This document shows positions 43,190-52,995 of a DNA stretch of 64,000 nucleotides, piece after piece. Source of the DNA: Helicobacter cinaedi CCUG 18818 = ATCC BAA-847 (GTDB taxonomy: Bacteria; Campylobacterota; Campylobacteria; Campylobacterales; Helicobacteraceae); the NCBI RefSeq assembly GCF_000155475.1, contig NZ_DS990391.1:693318-757317 (forward strand). The letters are read 5' to 3'. The notes beneath the pieces were generated by a model, which was given only the letters and a program-made list of their open reading frames with translations, was not told the origin of the DNA and did no database searches. Each line of letters starts with the position of its first letter. Position 1 is the stretch's first letter. The position numbers and the translations under genes are program-made.

Positions 43190-43765
43190 CTAAATGCTTC
43201 CATACACCGCTAAGACTGTGAGAATAAAGCCTCCACCCAAAACACTAAAAGCAATTTTGCGTTTGCCCTTACAAAATGAAGTAATAATAAGCCCTGATAG
43301 ATAAAATAGAAGCATTGAAAGTCCAAAGCCAATGGCGATGAAGTCAAAATATGAGAGTTTGAATCCAGCTATTTCGTGTTTGCTTCCACTGCTTTTGTGC
43401 ATAAGCATTAAGATTCCATATAATCCCCTATCTATCGTGCGGAGCATAGGTTTGCCCTCTTTATCTTTGCTTAAGCTTACGCTGTATTTGATATTCCCCA
43501 TTGAGAGATTACCTTTCATCATACGCACCTGCGTGTCTTTGGGGATTTGGAGATTGTTCTTTGTAAGAATGGTTATGATAAACTCCTCTTCCTGCCCCTT
43601 TTGTGGCATAGAATCTAGTGGAATATCAATGATAGTCGCACCGGAATTTTGACGAATTTCAAAGATATAAAGCACACCCGTTATCGCATATATCAACGCT
43701 GCTGGGAGAAAAAACAAGCTCAAGTAAAGGTGCATTTGCATCCAAAATTTACGATGAAGTTTCAT
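43190..43765 (-). CDS. PepSY-associated membrane protein
   Basis: 191 residues with a leading membrane helix (about 11-32, LYLSLFFLPAALIYAITGVLY), a periplasmic part and two C-terminal helices (about 138-162 and 168-190). The N-terminal KLHRKFWMQMHLYLSLFFLP is the PepSY-associated TM pattern found next to siderophore receptors, where these proteins may take part in reducing or handling ferric compounds. It follows the TonB-dependent receptor on the same strand. Confidence 0.78.
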   Translation of the reverse strand: MKLHRKFWMQMHLYLSLFFLPAALIYAITGVLYIFEIRQNSGATIIDIPLDSMPQKGQEEEFIITILTKNNLQIPKDTQVRMMKGNLSMGNIKYSVSLSKDKEGKPMLRTIDRGLYGILMLMHKSSGSKHEIAGFKLSYFDFIAIGFGLSMLLFYLSGLIITSFCKGKRKIAFSVLGGGFILTVLAVYGSI

Positions 43766-43867
43766 AATGTGAAAGTCCTTAAGTAATGATATAAATTCTC
43801 ACAATCCTATCTAAAGATTGTGAGTTAAATGTGAAGTGTATTGTGCTTAGATTCTATCCTCCAAAGC

Positions 43868-46078
43868 CTAGAAGTCCGCTCTAAAGCTTATCCAATAGTT
43901 TCGGCTTGGCAAGATTCTTTGGTATTTGTTTTGTGCGTTTGTGGTGCTGCCCTGCCCACCACTGCCACCATTTGTAGTATAACTTGCATAATCCATAAAA
44001 TACACATCAAAGAGATTATTAACCGCTAGAGTTAGGGCATAGTGTTTGCCGATTTTGTAGCTTGCTGCAACATCTACAAGCTGATAGTCTTTGTAATACT
44101 GCCCTACAATCTCTCGCACATTTGTTCGTGCATTAGATCCTGCATAAGGTGTGGGCGTTTTGTATTTCCCACTCCATCGCACATACATATCAAAATTACC
44201 ATATTGATATTTTGGGGTAATAGTAAAGCTGTGTCGCGGGATAGAATTTATCGGCTCTCCTTTGCCCGAGCCACTTAGAGCTTTTGTGTAGGTGTAGCCA
44301 TATCCTGCATCAAGGGAAAATCCACCAATAGGCTTAATCTTTGCACTTAGTTCTGCTCCGCTTACAAGACTTTTTTCTACATTGCGATAAGTGGAGCAGG
44401 TGCTAGAATCGGGGCAGATTTGGTTTGTCCCGGGGATTTGTGCGTTACCTGTTATGCCTTGTAATGTTTCAATTTGATTATTAAAATCTGTGTAATAGCC
44501 TGTAAGAATAAACATCGCTGGATCTGTATCTACAATCGCACTAAGCTCGTAGTTCCAGCTTTGCTCGGGCTTTAGGTTTGGATTCCCATAAGATTCTGTT
44601 GTAGATGTAGAGCTACCGCTGCTAGTGCTTGTGGTAATAACACCATCAGTGGTTTGCAAAAGTGTAGGGATAAGCATACCATTTGCCACACCTGCTTTAA
44701 ATGTCAGCCAATCTGTGGGATTATAATTTACATAGAATCTAGGATTTGGCACGGTGGCGAAGCGATCGCTATAATTATAGCGTAAGCCAAGTGTGGTGCT
44801 TATGCTCTCACTTATGAGATATTCCCCTTCAGCAAAGATAGCAGCTTGATTTTGGTGCATATTTCTGTGTTTGCTAGAGATTGTGCCTATAAGATTCTCA
44901 AATTGATAATACACCCCACCATTAAAAATAATCGCCCCATAATTGTTTAAATCAAAGTCATTTGTATAAGTGCTTTGGAAGATAGCATTTTGGGAGGTGC
45001 GTTTGTTTGCATATTTGATATAATCCCCTTTATCCGCTCCAATGCCAACATTTGCGTGTGGGGCAATGAGATTGTAAGAGTGCTGCACATAGCTAGAGAG
45101 TTTCCCCCACTCATAGTTTCCATCGTGGCTAAGCACGGAATTAACCTTAAAAAGCTCTTGTATGGAAGTAATGCTACTGCTAGAGGTATTGAGCGTTCCA
45201 AGCCGTCCATTATAGACTTCAGAATCTAGATAGATATAATCGCTACTTGTTGGCGTGTAGTTGAGCCTAAAGCCACCGCTAAAATTGCGAGAGCCTGTGG
45301 AGGAGTGTGCCGCATAAGGATTGCCATTGTTACTTGGGCTTACCCACGAGGGCTTTAAAAATTCATTTGCATCATTGTATCTTGCAGAGCCACGGAGATT
45401 CAGCGAGAGCTTATCTTTGAGAAGAGGGATATTCATATAGGCATTTGTGCCATAGACATTCCCCCATTCACTATTTGGCTCAAAAAGCTTTGTTTCCATT
45501 TGGATTCCGCTTGTGAATGTATTTGTATGTTTTTTAGTGATAATATTGATAACCCCCCCCATAGCATCAGAACCATAAATTGTGGAGGCAGGACCACGAA
45601 TAACTTCAATCCTTTCTATCATTGAAGGTGGCGGCATAAAGGAAGTTTGATTCCCAAGCCCATTTTGCACAAAGCCACGCGTGGTATTTTGGCGTTTGCC
45701 ATCAATAAGGATAAGCGTGTATGTCGAGCTAAGCCCACGCATAGAGATTGAGTTTTGCCCTGTTTTGTCCTGCTCCACATACACGCCCGGGACATCTTGC
45801 ACCGCATCACCTATATCGCGAATGGGGCGGGTTAAGATCTCTTCTTTGGGGATTATGGAGATGGACGCTGGAGCGGTTTTCATATCCTGCTCATAGCCCG
45901 AAGCGGTAACGACAGATCGTCCAAGATTCACTTTTCTTGTCTCATTGTCAGGGCGAGTTGCGTTAGATTCTAAGGTATTAAGAGAATCAGCAAAGCTCCC
46001 ACTAAACAAGAAACTAAGGATAAGTGCGATATTAAAGCAGTTTTTTTGAGTAATGCAGTGAGAAGTTGAAGGCTTCAT
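43868..46078 (-). CDS. TonB-dependent outer-membrane receptor (ferric siderophore type)
   Basis: 736 residues from the ATG at 46078, preceded by AAAAGGA; the longer frame to 46108 has no ribosome site. Signal peptide ends FSGSFA; the plug domain carries SISMRGLSSTYTLILIDG and RGPASTIYGSDAMGGVINIITKK; the barrel ends in an aromatic residue (SFRADF), the outer-membrane insertion signal. It resembles FepA/CfrA-type catecholate receptors, but ligand is unproven. A run of eight G at codon DAMGGV is part of the conserved motif. Confidence 0.9.
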   Translation of the reverse strand: MKPSTSHCITQKNCFNIALILSFLFSGSFADSLNTLESNATRPDNETRKVNLGRSVVTASGYEQDMKTAPASISIIPKEEILTRPIRDIGDAVQDVPGVYVEQDKTGQNSISMRGLSSTYTLILIDGKRQNTTRGFVQNGLGNQTSFMPPPSMIERIEVIRGPASTIYGSDAMGGVINIITKKHTNTFTSGIQMETKLFEPNSEWGNVYGTNAYMNIPLLKDKLSLNLRGSARYNDANEFLKPSWVSPSNNGNPYAAHSSTGSRNFSGGFRLNYTPTSSDYIYLDSEVYNGRLGTLNTSSSSITSIQELFKVNSVLSHDGNYEWGKLSSYVQHSYNLIAPHANVGIGADKGDYIKYANKRTSQNAIFQSTYTNDFDLNNYGAIIFNGGVYYQFENLIGTISSKHRNMHQNQAAIFAEGEYLISESISTTLGLRYNYSDRFATVPNPRFYVNYNPTDWLTFKAGVANGMLIPTLLQTTDGVITTSTSSGSSTSTTESYGNPNLKPEQSWNYELSAIVDTDPAMFILTGYYTDFNNQIETLQGITGNAQIPGTNQICPDSSTCSTYRNVEKSLVSGAELSAKIKPIGGFSLDAGYGYTYTKALSGSGKGEPINSIPRHSFTITPKYQYGNFDMYVRWSGKYKTPTPYAGSNARTNVREIVGQYYKDYQLVDVAASYKIGKHYALTLAVNNLFDVYFMDYASYTTNGGSGGQGSTTNAQNKYQRILPSRNYWISFRADF

Positions 46079-46097
46079 TATAAATCCTTTTATTAAA

Positions 46098-46125
46098 ATT
46101 ACAAACAATTCTTATTATCTAAAAA
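46098..46125 (-). promoter_or_regulatory. Possible Fur-type operator before the receptor
   Basis: The minus strand reads AGATAATAAGAATTGTTTG about 30 bases before the receptor ATG. It is a loose match to the AT-rich, partly palindromic Fur sites of iron-uptake genes. Weak on sequence alone. Confidence 0.3.
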
Positions 46126-46300
46126 AGTTTGTGTGCGGATTTATAGCAATAAAAACTTTAAATAAATCTTAACAAAAACTCTCATTTTTAATATCTTGTA
46201 ATCTACACAATGTAATAAAAAATATGGTGAAAATGTGAAGCTTTTTATACAAATCACACCGAGTTTAGCCAACTTTAACTTCGCTAAAACTCAAACAAGC

Positions 46301-46306
46301 TATAAT
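46301..46306 (+). promoter_or_regulatory. Candidate -10 box of the flhF operon
   Basis: TATAAT 29 bases before the flhF ATG, with T-rich sequence but no -35. No sigma-28 or sigma-54 signature is evident. Confidence 0.5.
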
Positions 46307-46334
46307 CAGGGATTTTATTTGATAGGCGGATATT

Positions 46335-47876
46335 ATGGCAAAGAAACTTCACACCTTTATGGGCGACACTCCAGCCCAAGCTCTTAAAAAAGCACAAGAA
46401 ACCTTTGGGAGCGATATTTTGCTTGTTGAAAACAAGGAGATTCGCAAAAAGTCTCTTACGCAACCGGGCTTATATGAGATTGTTATCGCCGTTGATGAGA
46501 TTGAGGGCAAGGAAACGCACAGCACAATAGAGCCAAAAGCAGAATCTAGCACAGACTTAGCCCAGCAGATTCCACAAAATAGTGTGCAAAAAAAGCTTGA
46601 TGAAATAGCAGAAAAGAAAATGGCAAAAAAACGCCAAGAAGCAAACAAGCCTAGAATCTACGATGAAGTAACCTTGCAGCTTTCAAACGCCGTCAAAGAA
46701 ATCTCACAGATTGCTAATGTGCCAAGTAATATGCCAGAATCTCCAAGCATTATTCCCCAAACCCCGCCACCTTCAACACCATCTTTGTCATCATCTTCAC
46801 CTGCTCTAAGCCCCAACGCCGCACGACCATACCCCACAAGCACAACTACAACTAATAAGCCCAGCAAAGCCCAGATTATGCAAAAGCTTGATGAAAGGGC
46901 AAATGAAAGGATTCAGGATTTACAACAAACGCGTTTAGAGCAGCATATCAATGAAAGGCTAGAGCTTAAAGAGATAAAAAGTGAGCTTGATGATTTAAAT
47001 GATAGGCTAAAAATCATTCAAAATATGCTATGGGAGGAGAAAAGCCCAAAAAATGAAGGTATAAATATCCCGCAGGAATTTGCTGAAATTTATAGAATTG
47101 CTAAAAGTAGCGGAATGAGTAGAGAGCATTTAGACACGATTATGCAGCTATCCTTAGAGCTTATGCCTTTAAAAATGCGTTCAAGCTCAACGACTATCAA
47201 GCGGTATTTTCGTGAAGTTTTGCGAAAGATGATTTATTGTAGGAGTGAGAATCTCAATAATAATGATAAAAAAATTATGATGCTTGTTGGTCCAACAGGC
47301 GTGGGGAAAACAACCACTCTAGCCAAACTTGCTGCGAGATATTCACTTATGCTCAATAAACGCTATCGCGTGGGGGTGATTACCCTTGATACTTATCGTT
47401 TAGCAGCGGTAGATCAGCTTATGGCGTATGCGCGTATGATGAAGCTAAGTATTGATACTGTTGTAGAGCCAGAGGAGCTGCCAAAAGCCATAGATTCACT
47501 CAAACATTGCGATTATATTTTGATTGACACGGCGGGGCATTCACAGCACGATAGGGGTAAATTGCAAAATATCAAGTCTTATTTGAATACGGATTATAAA
47601 ATTGACATTAGCCTAGTGCTTGCACTCAATGCCAAGTATGAGGACTTGAAAGATACTTATAATGCCTTTAGTGAGCTTAATATTGACACTTTGATTTTTA
47701 GCAAACTTGATGAAAGTCGCAATTTTGGGAATATGTTTTCACTCGTATATGACACAAAAAAGCCCATTTCATATCTCTCAATCGGGCAAGGTGTGCCTAA
47801 TGACTTGATTTTGGCAAGTAATGATTATTTGGTAGATTGTTTGCTTGATGGATTTAAGCGTCCAGAATCTAAGTAG
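46335..47876 (+). CDS. flhF: Flagellar GTPase FlhF
   Basis: SRP-type GTPase that sets flagellum position and number and is needed for flagellar gene expression in this phylum. 513 residues. A basic N-terminal domain, a Pro/Ser-rich linker (about 140-180), a coiled region, then the N-G GTPase domain with LVGPTGVGKTTTLAK near 317, DTYRLAAVDQL and DTAGHSQHD. First gene of the operon that continues to fliY. Confidence 0.96.
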   Translation: MAKKLHTFMGDTPAQALKKAQETFGSDILLVENKEIRKKSLTQPGLYEIVIAVDEIEGKETHSTIEPKAESSTDLAQQIPQNSVQKKLDEIAEKKMAKKRQEANKPRIYDEVTLQLSNAVKEISQIANVPSNMPESPSIIPQTPPPSTPSLSSSSPALSPNAARPYPTSTTTTNKPSKAQIMQKLDERANERIQDLQQTRLEQHINERLELKEIKSELDDLNDRLKIIQNMLWEEKSPKNEGINIPQEFAEIYRIAKSSGMSREHLDTIMQLSLELMPLKMRSSSTTIKRYFREVLRKMIYCRSENLNNNDKKIMMLVGPTGVGKTTTLAKLAARYSLMLNKRYRVGVITLDTYRLAAVDQLMAYARMMKLSIDTVVEPEELPKAIDSLKHCDYILIDTAGHSQHDRGKLQNIKSYLNTDYKIDISLVLALNAKYEDLKDTYNAFSELNIDTLIFSKLDESRNFGNMFSLVYDTKKPISYLSIGQGVPNDLILASNDYLVDCLLDGFKRPESK

Positions 47877-47895
47877 AATCTCAATAGGAAAGCGT

Positions 47896-48768
47896 ATGAT
47901 ACAAAATCAAGCCCACGAGCTACAATCCCTCATACAAAGCAAGGATAAACGCAACTTTAGCAACACAAAGTTTATTGCTATCACTTCAGGCAAAGGTGGA
48001 GTGGGGAAATCAAGCATAAGTGCCAACCTTGCTTATTGCTTATGGAAGCTTAAAAAACGCGTAGCCATCTTTGATGCGGATATTGGACTAGCCAACCTTG
48101 ATTTAATCTTTGGCGTTAAGACACAAAAAAATATTCTTCACGCATTGCGTGGAGAAGTGAGTTTTCAGGAGATTATTTATCCCATTGAAGAAGGTTTGTA
48201 TCTAATCCCGGGTGATAATGGAGAGGAGATTCTAAAATATGCTCATAGCGGTATTTTTGAGCGATTTTTACAAGAGAGCGATATTTTAGATTCTATTGAT
48301 TATATGATTATTGATACTGGAGCTGGGATTGGCGGGATAACGCAGGGTTTTTTGAATGCTAGTGATATGCTCATTGTCGTTACTATGCCCGATCCTTCAG
48401 CGCTCACTGATGCGTATGCGACTATCAAGCTTAATGCCAAAATGCGTAATGAGATTTTTATGATTCTTAATATGGTAAAAAGCCAGAGAGAATCTCAAAT
48501 GGTGTTTGATAGAATTGTAACTTTGGCTAAGAAAAATATCCCCGCACTTACATTACAGAATCTTGGATTCATCGAGCAAAGTCAAGTGGTGGCAAAAGCG
48601 GTGCGTTCGCGTGAGCTATTTGTCAAAGCCGAGCCATTAAGTGCGGTAAGCGGAGAGATACAACATATCGCACAAGGGGTTGTTATGAAGTTGGAACAAA
48701 ATATGCTTAACTCACCACAAAAGCAACGATTTGCGGATTTTTGGCGGCGGGTGCTTGGCTATATTTGA
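47896..48768 (+). CDS. flhG: MinD-like ATPase FlhG (YlxH)
   Basis: Works with FlhF to control flagellar number and in this phylum also cell division. 290 residues from ATG 47896, chosen for its AGGAAAG site; the open frame reaches back to 47845 inside flhF. Deviant Walker A SGKGGVGKSS near 31, switch DADIGLANLDL, IIDTGAGIG. A C-terminal amphipathic helix is likely for membrane binding. Confidence 0.95.
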   Translation: MIQNQAHELQSLIQSKDKRNFSNTKFIAITSGKGGVGKSSISANLAYCLWKLKKRVAIFDADIGLANLDLIFGVKTQKNILHALRGEVSFQEIIYPIEEGLYLIPGDNGEEILKYAHSGIFERFLQESDILDSIDYMIIDTGAGIGGITQGFLNASDMLIVVTMPDPSALTDAYATIKLNAKMRNEIFMILNMVKSQRESQMVFDRIVTLAKKNIPALTLQNLGFIEQSQVVAKAVRSRELFVKAEPLSAVSGEIQHIAQGVVMKLEQNMLNSPQKQRFADFWRRVLGYI

Positions 48769-48808
48769 TAGCTTGAATCTTTAAAGAGTTTATCTTTTTG
48801 GGGCGGAA

Positions 48809-49147
48809 ATGAAACCAGATAATTATATGAGCTTTAGCGTTGTTGCAGGATTCTTCGTTGGACTTGCGTTTTCTATTACGAAGTTTGATGAGCCGGAATT
48901 TATGGTGCTATGGACGATTATCACAACAATGGGCGTATATTTGATTGTGGCGGTATGTGTGGCGTTGTATTTTTGGTTTTTGGATTTTGAAAGCTCAAAA
49001 TTAAAGAAAAGTAAGCTTGAAAGTAATCTTGAATACTATCGCCTTGAATTTGATAAGCGTGAAAAAGAATCTACCAAGATTCGCAATTTCATTAAGAGTA
49101 TAGAATCTGATGATGAAGAAATGGCAGCCCAGCAGAATGCGAACTAA
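48809..49147 (+). CDS. Small two-helix membrane protein of the flagellar operon
   Basis: 112 residues with two membrane helices (about 8-24 and 33-60, TMGVYLIVAVCVALYFW) and a charged C-terminal coiled coil. A protein of the same size lies between ylxH and fliA in H. pylori and is of unknown function. Conserved position suggests a role in flagellar assembly or in anchoring FlhG or FliA, but nothing in the sequence proves it. Confidence 0.8.
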   Translation: MKPDNYMSFSVVAGFFVGLAFSITKFDEPEFMVLWTIITTMGVYLIVAVCVALYFWFLDFESSKLKKSKLESNLEYYRLEFDKREKESTKIRNFIKSIESDDEEMAAQQNAN

Positions 49148-49171
49148 GGGTAGAGAATAAAGGGATAAGGT

Positions 49172-49879
49172 ATGAAAAGTATGAAAAGTAATAACGGCTA
49201 CAATCAAACGCTCAAATACGCGCAAGATGAACTCGCCCTGCAGTATCTTCCCGCAGTCAAAGCAATGGCATTCCGTCTAAAAGAGCGTTTGCCTAGCTCC
49301 ATTGAAATGGCGGATTTAGTATCCATTGGCACAGAGGAGCTTATCAAACTTGCTAGGCGGTATGATAGCAGTCTCAATGATTCCTTTTGGGGCTATGCTA
49401 AGACGCGTGTAAATGGAGCGATGCTTGATTATTTGCGTAGCCTTGATGTGCTATCTCGTGCTAGTCGCAAACTTGTTAAAGCCATTGATTATGAGATTTC
49501 AAAGTATTTTAATGACTACCAAGAAGAGCCAAGTGATGAGTATTTGGCAAAGATTCTAAACGAAGATGTTGCCAAGATAAAAGAAGCTAGAGTGGCGTCT
49601 GATGTGTATGCGCTTGTGCCTATTGATGAGCAGTATAATGCGATATGTGGGGAAAATATCTTAGAAGATGTGCAAAAAGATGAGCTAATGGAGATTGTCC
49701 ACAATGTCCTAAAAAAGCTTGGCAAAAGGGAGCAGATGATTATCCAGCTGTATTATTTTGAGGAGCTAAATCTTAAAGAGATTAGCGAGATTCTAGAAAT
49801 TACCGAATCTAGAATCTCACAGATCACAAAAGAAGTCATCAAAAAAATACGACAAGCACTAGGAGATATAAATGGCTGA
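49172..49879 (+). CDS. fliA: Flagellar sigma factor FliA (sigma-28)
   Basis: 235 residues. Region 2 (SIGTEELIKLARRYD), the SRASRKLVKAI segment of region 3, and region 4 (LKEISEILEITESRISQI helix-turn-helix) are in order. Directs late flagellar genes. ATG 49172 and 49181 are both possible. The stop overlaps fliM by 8 bases. Confidence 0.95.
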   Translation: MKSMKSNNGYNQTLKYAQDELALQYLPAVKAMAFRLKERLPSSIEMADLVSIGTEELIKLARRYDSSLNDSFWGYAKTRVNGAMLDYLRSLDVLSRASRKLVKAIDYEISKYFNDYQEEPSDEYLAKILNEDVAKIKEARVASDVYALVPIDEQYNAICGENILEDVQKDELMEIVHNVLKKLGKREQMIIQLYYFEELNLKEISEILEITESRISQITKEVIKKIRQALGDING

Positions 49880-50933
49880 TATACTAAGTCAAGAAGAAAT
49901 TGATGCGTTATTAGAGGTTGTTGATGATGATGGCGATACCACCGAGATAGAAAAGCAGGGCATTACACATCAAAAGCAAGTTACACTCTATGACTTTAAA
50001 CGCCCAAATCGTGTGAGTAAAGAGCAGCTCCGTGCGTTTAAGTCAATCCACGACAAAATGGCAAGAAGTCTCTCTTCTCAAGTGTCTGCGGTGATGAGAA
50101 GTATTGTTGAGATTCAGCTCCATAGTGTGGATCAAATGACTTATGGGGAGTTTTTGATGAGCTTACCCTCCCCCACAAGCTTTAATATTTTTTCAATGAA
50201 GCCCTTAGAGGGTGCTGCGATTTTAGAGATAAATCCAAGCATTGCCTTTCCTATGATTGATAGGCTTTTAGGCGGTAAGGGCGACCCGTATGAGAATTCA
50301 CGCGAATTTAGCGATATTGAGCTAAATCTACTTGATACGCTTTTGCGACAGATTATGCAGAATCTCAAAGAGGCGTGGAGCTCTATCACAGAGATTTTCC
50401 CAAGCGTAGATGCCAAAGAATCTAGCCCAAATGTCGTGCAAATCGTGGCACAAAATGAAATTGTTATTATGGTGGTAATGGAGATTATTATCGGGCATAG
50501 TAGTGGAATGATGAGTATTTGCTATCCTGTTATATCCCTTGAAACCGTGCTATCCCGCCTAGCAAGTAGGGATTTAATGTTAAGTGATACAAGCTCAAAA
50601 AAGAGTAGAAATAAAGAGCTTCAAGCCCTTATTGCCGGAGCGAATGTCGTTGTCTCTGGCTATTTGGGTAATGCCACACTTTCACTCAAAGAAGTGCTTG
50701 ACTTGCAGGTTGGCGATATTGTGCGGCTTGATAGGGCAGCTGATGATACGATTTTAGTCTCTGTTGATGGGCGAGAAAAGTATATAGCAAGTATCGGTTT
50801 GCAAAGGTATCGCAAGACATTGCAGATAAAAGAAGTGATTAAAACAGAAAAAGATCAAGTCAAAGAAGTGCTTGAAATGCTAGAATCTCAACGCAAAAAC
50901 AGAATCGCAAATATTGAAGAGGAGGGAGAATGA
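49872..50933 (+). CDS. fliM: Flagellar motor switch protein FliM
   Basis: 353 residues. The N-terminal LSQEEIDALL is the CheY-binding segment; the middle CheC-like domain has IGHSSGMMSICYP; the C-terminal domain matches the FliN/SpoA fold (VGDIVRLD). Forms the C-ring that switches rotation. Overlaps fliA and fliY. Confidence 0.97.
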   Translation: MADILSQEEIDALLEVVDDDGDTTEIEKQGITHQKQVTLYDFKRPNRVSKEQLRAFKSIHDKMARSLSSQVSAVMRSIVEIQLHSVDQMTYGEFLMSLPSPTSFNIFSMKPLEGAAILEINPSIAFPMIDRLLGGKGDPYENSREFSDIELNLLDTLLRQIMQNLKEAWSSITEIFPSVDAKESSPNVVQIVAQNEIVIMVVMEIIIGHSSGMMSICYPVISLETVLSRLASRDLMLSDTSSKKSRNKELQALIAGANVVVSGYLGNATLSLKEVLDLQVGDIVRLDRAADDTILVSVDGREKYIASIGLQRYRKTLQIKEVIKTEKDQVKEVLEMLESQRKNRIANIEEEGE

Positions 50934-51766
50934 AGCCTTTTATAGATTTAATTGTTCAAGAAGCCACTGCTACCATTGAAGGACTTATGGGTAAAACACC
51001 AAGTGTAACCCACACAAGCGATAGTAATGTAAGCCTTGAAAATCTCTCAATCCCCTATTCAATCAGCTATATTCAGGCAAGTGGTGATGGTAGTGGCGAG
51101 CTTGCTATGATTATCCCTGTGGCAATGGCAACAGCCCTAGCAGATATGATGTTAGGCGGTGAGGGTGAGAGCAAGCCAGAAATGAGCGAAGATGATTTAG
51201 ATGCGATAAAAGAGATAAGTGCGAATATTTTTGGGGCAATCTCTACATCTTTGAACTCACAAAAAGAGCTGCCAAAGCTTAATTTTTCGTGTAGCAATAT
51301 TGAGTTTGTTACACAGAGCATAGAGTTATCGCGTTTTGATAAAGCATATATTTTTAATTTTTCACTAGATTCTATCCAGTCAAATTTTACGATTTTAGCT
51401 AATGCAAGTTTTGTGGGACTTTTTGAGGGTGGAGCTGCTACTCCTGTAGCTCACGCAGAATCTGGATCTACTCCTGTGGCTCACGCACTTAGCCCGACAG
51501 AATTTAAAAATATCAATATGATTTTAGATGTGCGGCTCAATGTCAAGGTGCGTATCGGGCAGAAAAGAATGCTTTTAAAAGATGTCATTGCTATGGATAT
51601 AGGCAGTGTCATAGAGCTTAATCAACTTGCTAATGATCCTTTGGATATACTCGTAGATGATAAGGTCATTGCTAAAGGCGAAGTGGTGATTGTAGATGGG
51701 AACTTTGGGATTCAAATCACTGATATTGGCACAAAACGCGATAGGCTAGAGCAACTGCGTGGGTAG
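50930..51766 (+). CDS. fliY: Flagellar motor switch protein FliY
   Basis: 278 residues. An N-terminal CheC/FliM-like domain (AMATALADMMLGG) is joined by a linker to a C-terminal FliN-type SpoA domain (LNVKVRIGQKRMLLKDVIAMDIGSV pattern). The linker has a tandem repeat of TPVAHA (residues about 170-186, 30-bp unit at 51438-51497). Last gene of the flagellar operon. Confidence 0.94.
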   Translation: MKPFIDLIVQEATATIEGLMGKTPSVTHTSDSNVSLENLSIPYSISYIQASGDGSGELAMIIPVAMATALADMMLGGEGESKPEMSEDDLDAIKEISANIFGAISTSLNSQKELPKLNFSCSNIEFVTQSIELSRFDKAYIFNFSLDSIQSNFTILANASFVGLFEGGAATPVAHAESGSTPVAHALSPTEFKNINMILDVRLNVKVRIGQKRMLLKDVIAMDIGSVIELNQLANDPLDILVDDKVIAKGEVVIVDGNFGIQITDIGTKRDRLEQLRG

Positions 51767-51917
51767 ATTCCCTAAATCCACATAGCGTTTGCCTTTGTTG
51801 TGTGTGGGTGTTTTGTAAATGTGACTAAGGCAGAAACCTATCACAAGAAAATAAAGTAGATTTACTTAGTGTAGAATCCGATTGAGATTCTAAAATCTCA
51901 CGCTTTATCGCACCATT

Positions 51918-51960
51918 GCCATTTTGAGTATTATGAAAAGGCGAAAATCTTTTTTAGATT
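51918..51960 (-). repeat. Eroded palindromic element in an intergenic region
   Basis: CCATTTTGAG followed by GAAAAGGCGAAAATCT resembles the right half of the family read on the opposite strand (TGTCATTTTGAGCCTTTGAA form). It lacks a matching second half. Confidence 0.55.
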
Positions 51961-52017
51961 GTATATAATTTTTGTATGAGATATTTCGCTCCAATCACAC
52001 AAACTCCCTTGAAAGTG

Positions 52018-52995
52018 CTAAAAAGCCGACGCAGCCCTTTTAGCGATGGTGTTGATAATATCATAACTATGCTTGATAGCCAAAGCGATTGAGCCACCGC
52101 TCTTTAGGGCAATATCCCCTGCAATAAAGAGATTTTTAACATTGCTTTCTAAATCTTGTGAGATAAGCGGCACACCTTTTTCATCAGTCTCAATCCCACA
52201 TTTTTTGAGAAAATCCACCGGCGTTGCCCCACCGATAGCATAAATCACGCGATCAAACACTTCTTTACTTTCATCACTAAATTTCACACCTACCTTACTA
52301 CTTTCATCGCTTAACTCCACAATATCAATGCCAAATCGCCCCAAAAGTCGCCCACTACCTAAAGCAGATTCTAACTCTTTTGCGTTTATGTCATTAATGC
52401 GTGTAAATTCTTTGCGGCGGTAATTGAGCGTTACACTTCCGCCTTGCCCACTTTGCGTATTTTGAGCTAAGTCAATGGCGTATTCCACAGCGGAGTTTCC
52501 TCCACCTACAACGAGAATCTTTTCACTACTCTTAGCCTCATTAGCATTAAAATTAACAAGCTTGCGGATTGTAGGAGGGATAGCATAGCTTGGCTTATTT
52601 GGCTGTCCCATTTTACCGATAGCGATGATGACAAATTTCGCATTAAAACTGCGATTATCACTTGTATTGACACTAAAGATTCCATTATTTTGACTTACAG
52701 ATTCTACATCGCTTTGATACTCCACATTTATAGGCTCTAAAAGCGTGTCAAAATACTCTAAAGTGCTTTCTCTATTGCCATCTTGAAAGTCAAAATTGCC
52801 CTGAAGTTCCACAACCTGCCCTTTGTAGTCTCTATCTACGCGTTTGCCCTCTTTGTAGAATTTGCGGATACTCATATTATGAGATTCACCTTTTTCAAGC
52901 ACAAGCACGCTAAGATTATTTGCCCTTGCTTCTATGGTGGCACTCATTCCCGCTGGTCCGCACCCAATAACCACAACATCATATATCGTATTCAT
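52018..52995 (-). CDS. fqrB: NAD(P)H:flavodoxin/quinone oxidoreductase FqrB-like flavoprotein
   Basis: 325 residues, thioredoxin-reductase fold without the CxxC redox pair. FAD motif VVIGCGPAGMSATIEA at the N-terminus, NADPH motif VVGGGNSAVEYAIDL near 165, and FIAGDIALKSGGSI for FAD near 290. The H. pylori counterpart next to a ccoS gene passes electrons between NADPH and flavodoxin. Its ATG overlaps the ccoS stop by 4 bases, matching that arrangement. Confidence 0.78.
   Translation of the reverse strand: MNTIYDVVVIGCGPAGMSATIEARANNLSVLVLEKGESHNMSIRKFYKEGKRVDRDYKGQVVELQGNFDFQDGNRESTLEYFDTLLEPINVEYQSDVESVSQNNGIFSVNTSDNRSFNAKFVIIAIGKMGQPNKPSYAIPPTIRKLVNFNANEAKSSEKILVVGGGNSAVEYAIDLAQNTQSGQGGSVTLNYRRKEFTRINDINAKELESALGSGRLLGRFGIDIVELSDESSKVGVKFSDESKEVFDRVIYAIGGATPVDFLKKCGIETDEKGVPLISQDLESNVKNLFIAGDIALKSGGSIALAIKHSYDIINTIAKRAASAF

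Noticed and set aside
45553-45560. C8 run in the TonB-dependent receptor as a phase-variation tract
   Set aside because: It encodes the conserved DAMGGVINII motif and is only eight bases long; the gene is intact and the codons are required by the protein.
46079-46108. Upstream start for the TonB-dependent receptor
   Set aside because: It would put ten extra residues before a normal signal peptide and has no ribosome site, while ATG 46078 has AAAAGGA.
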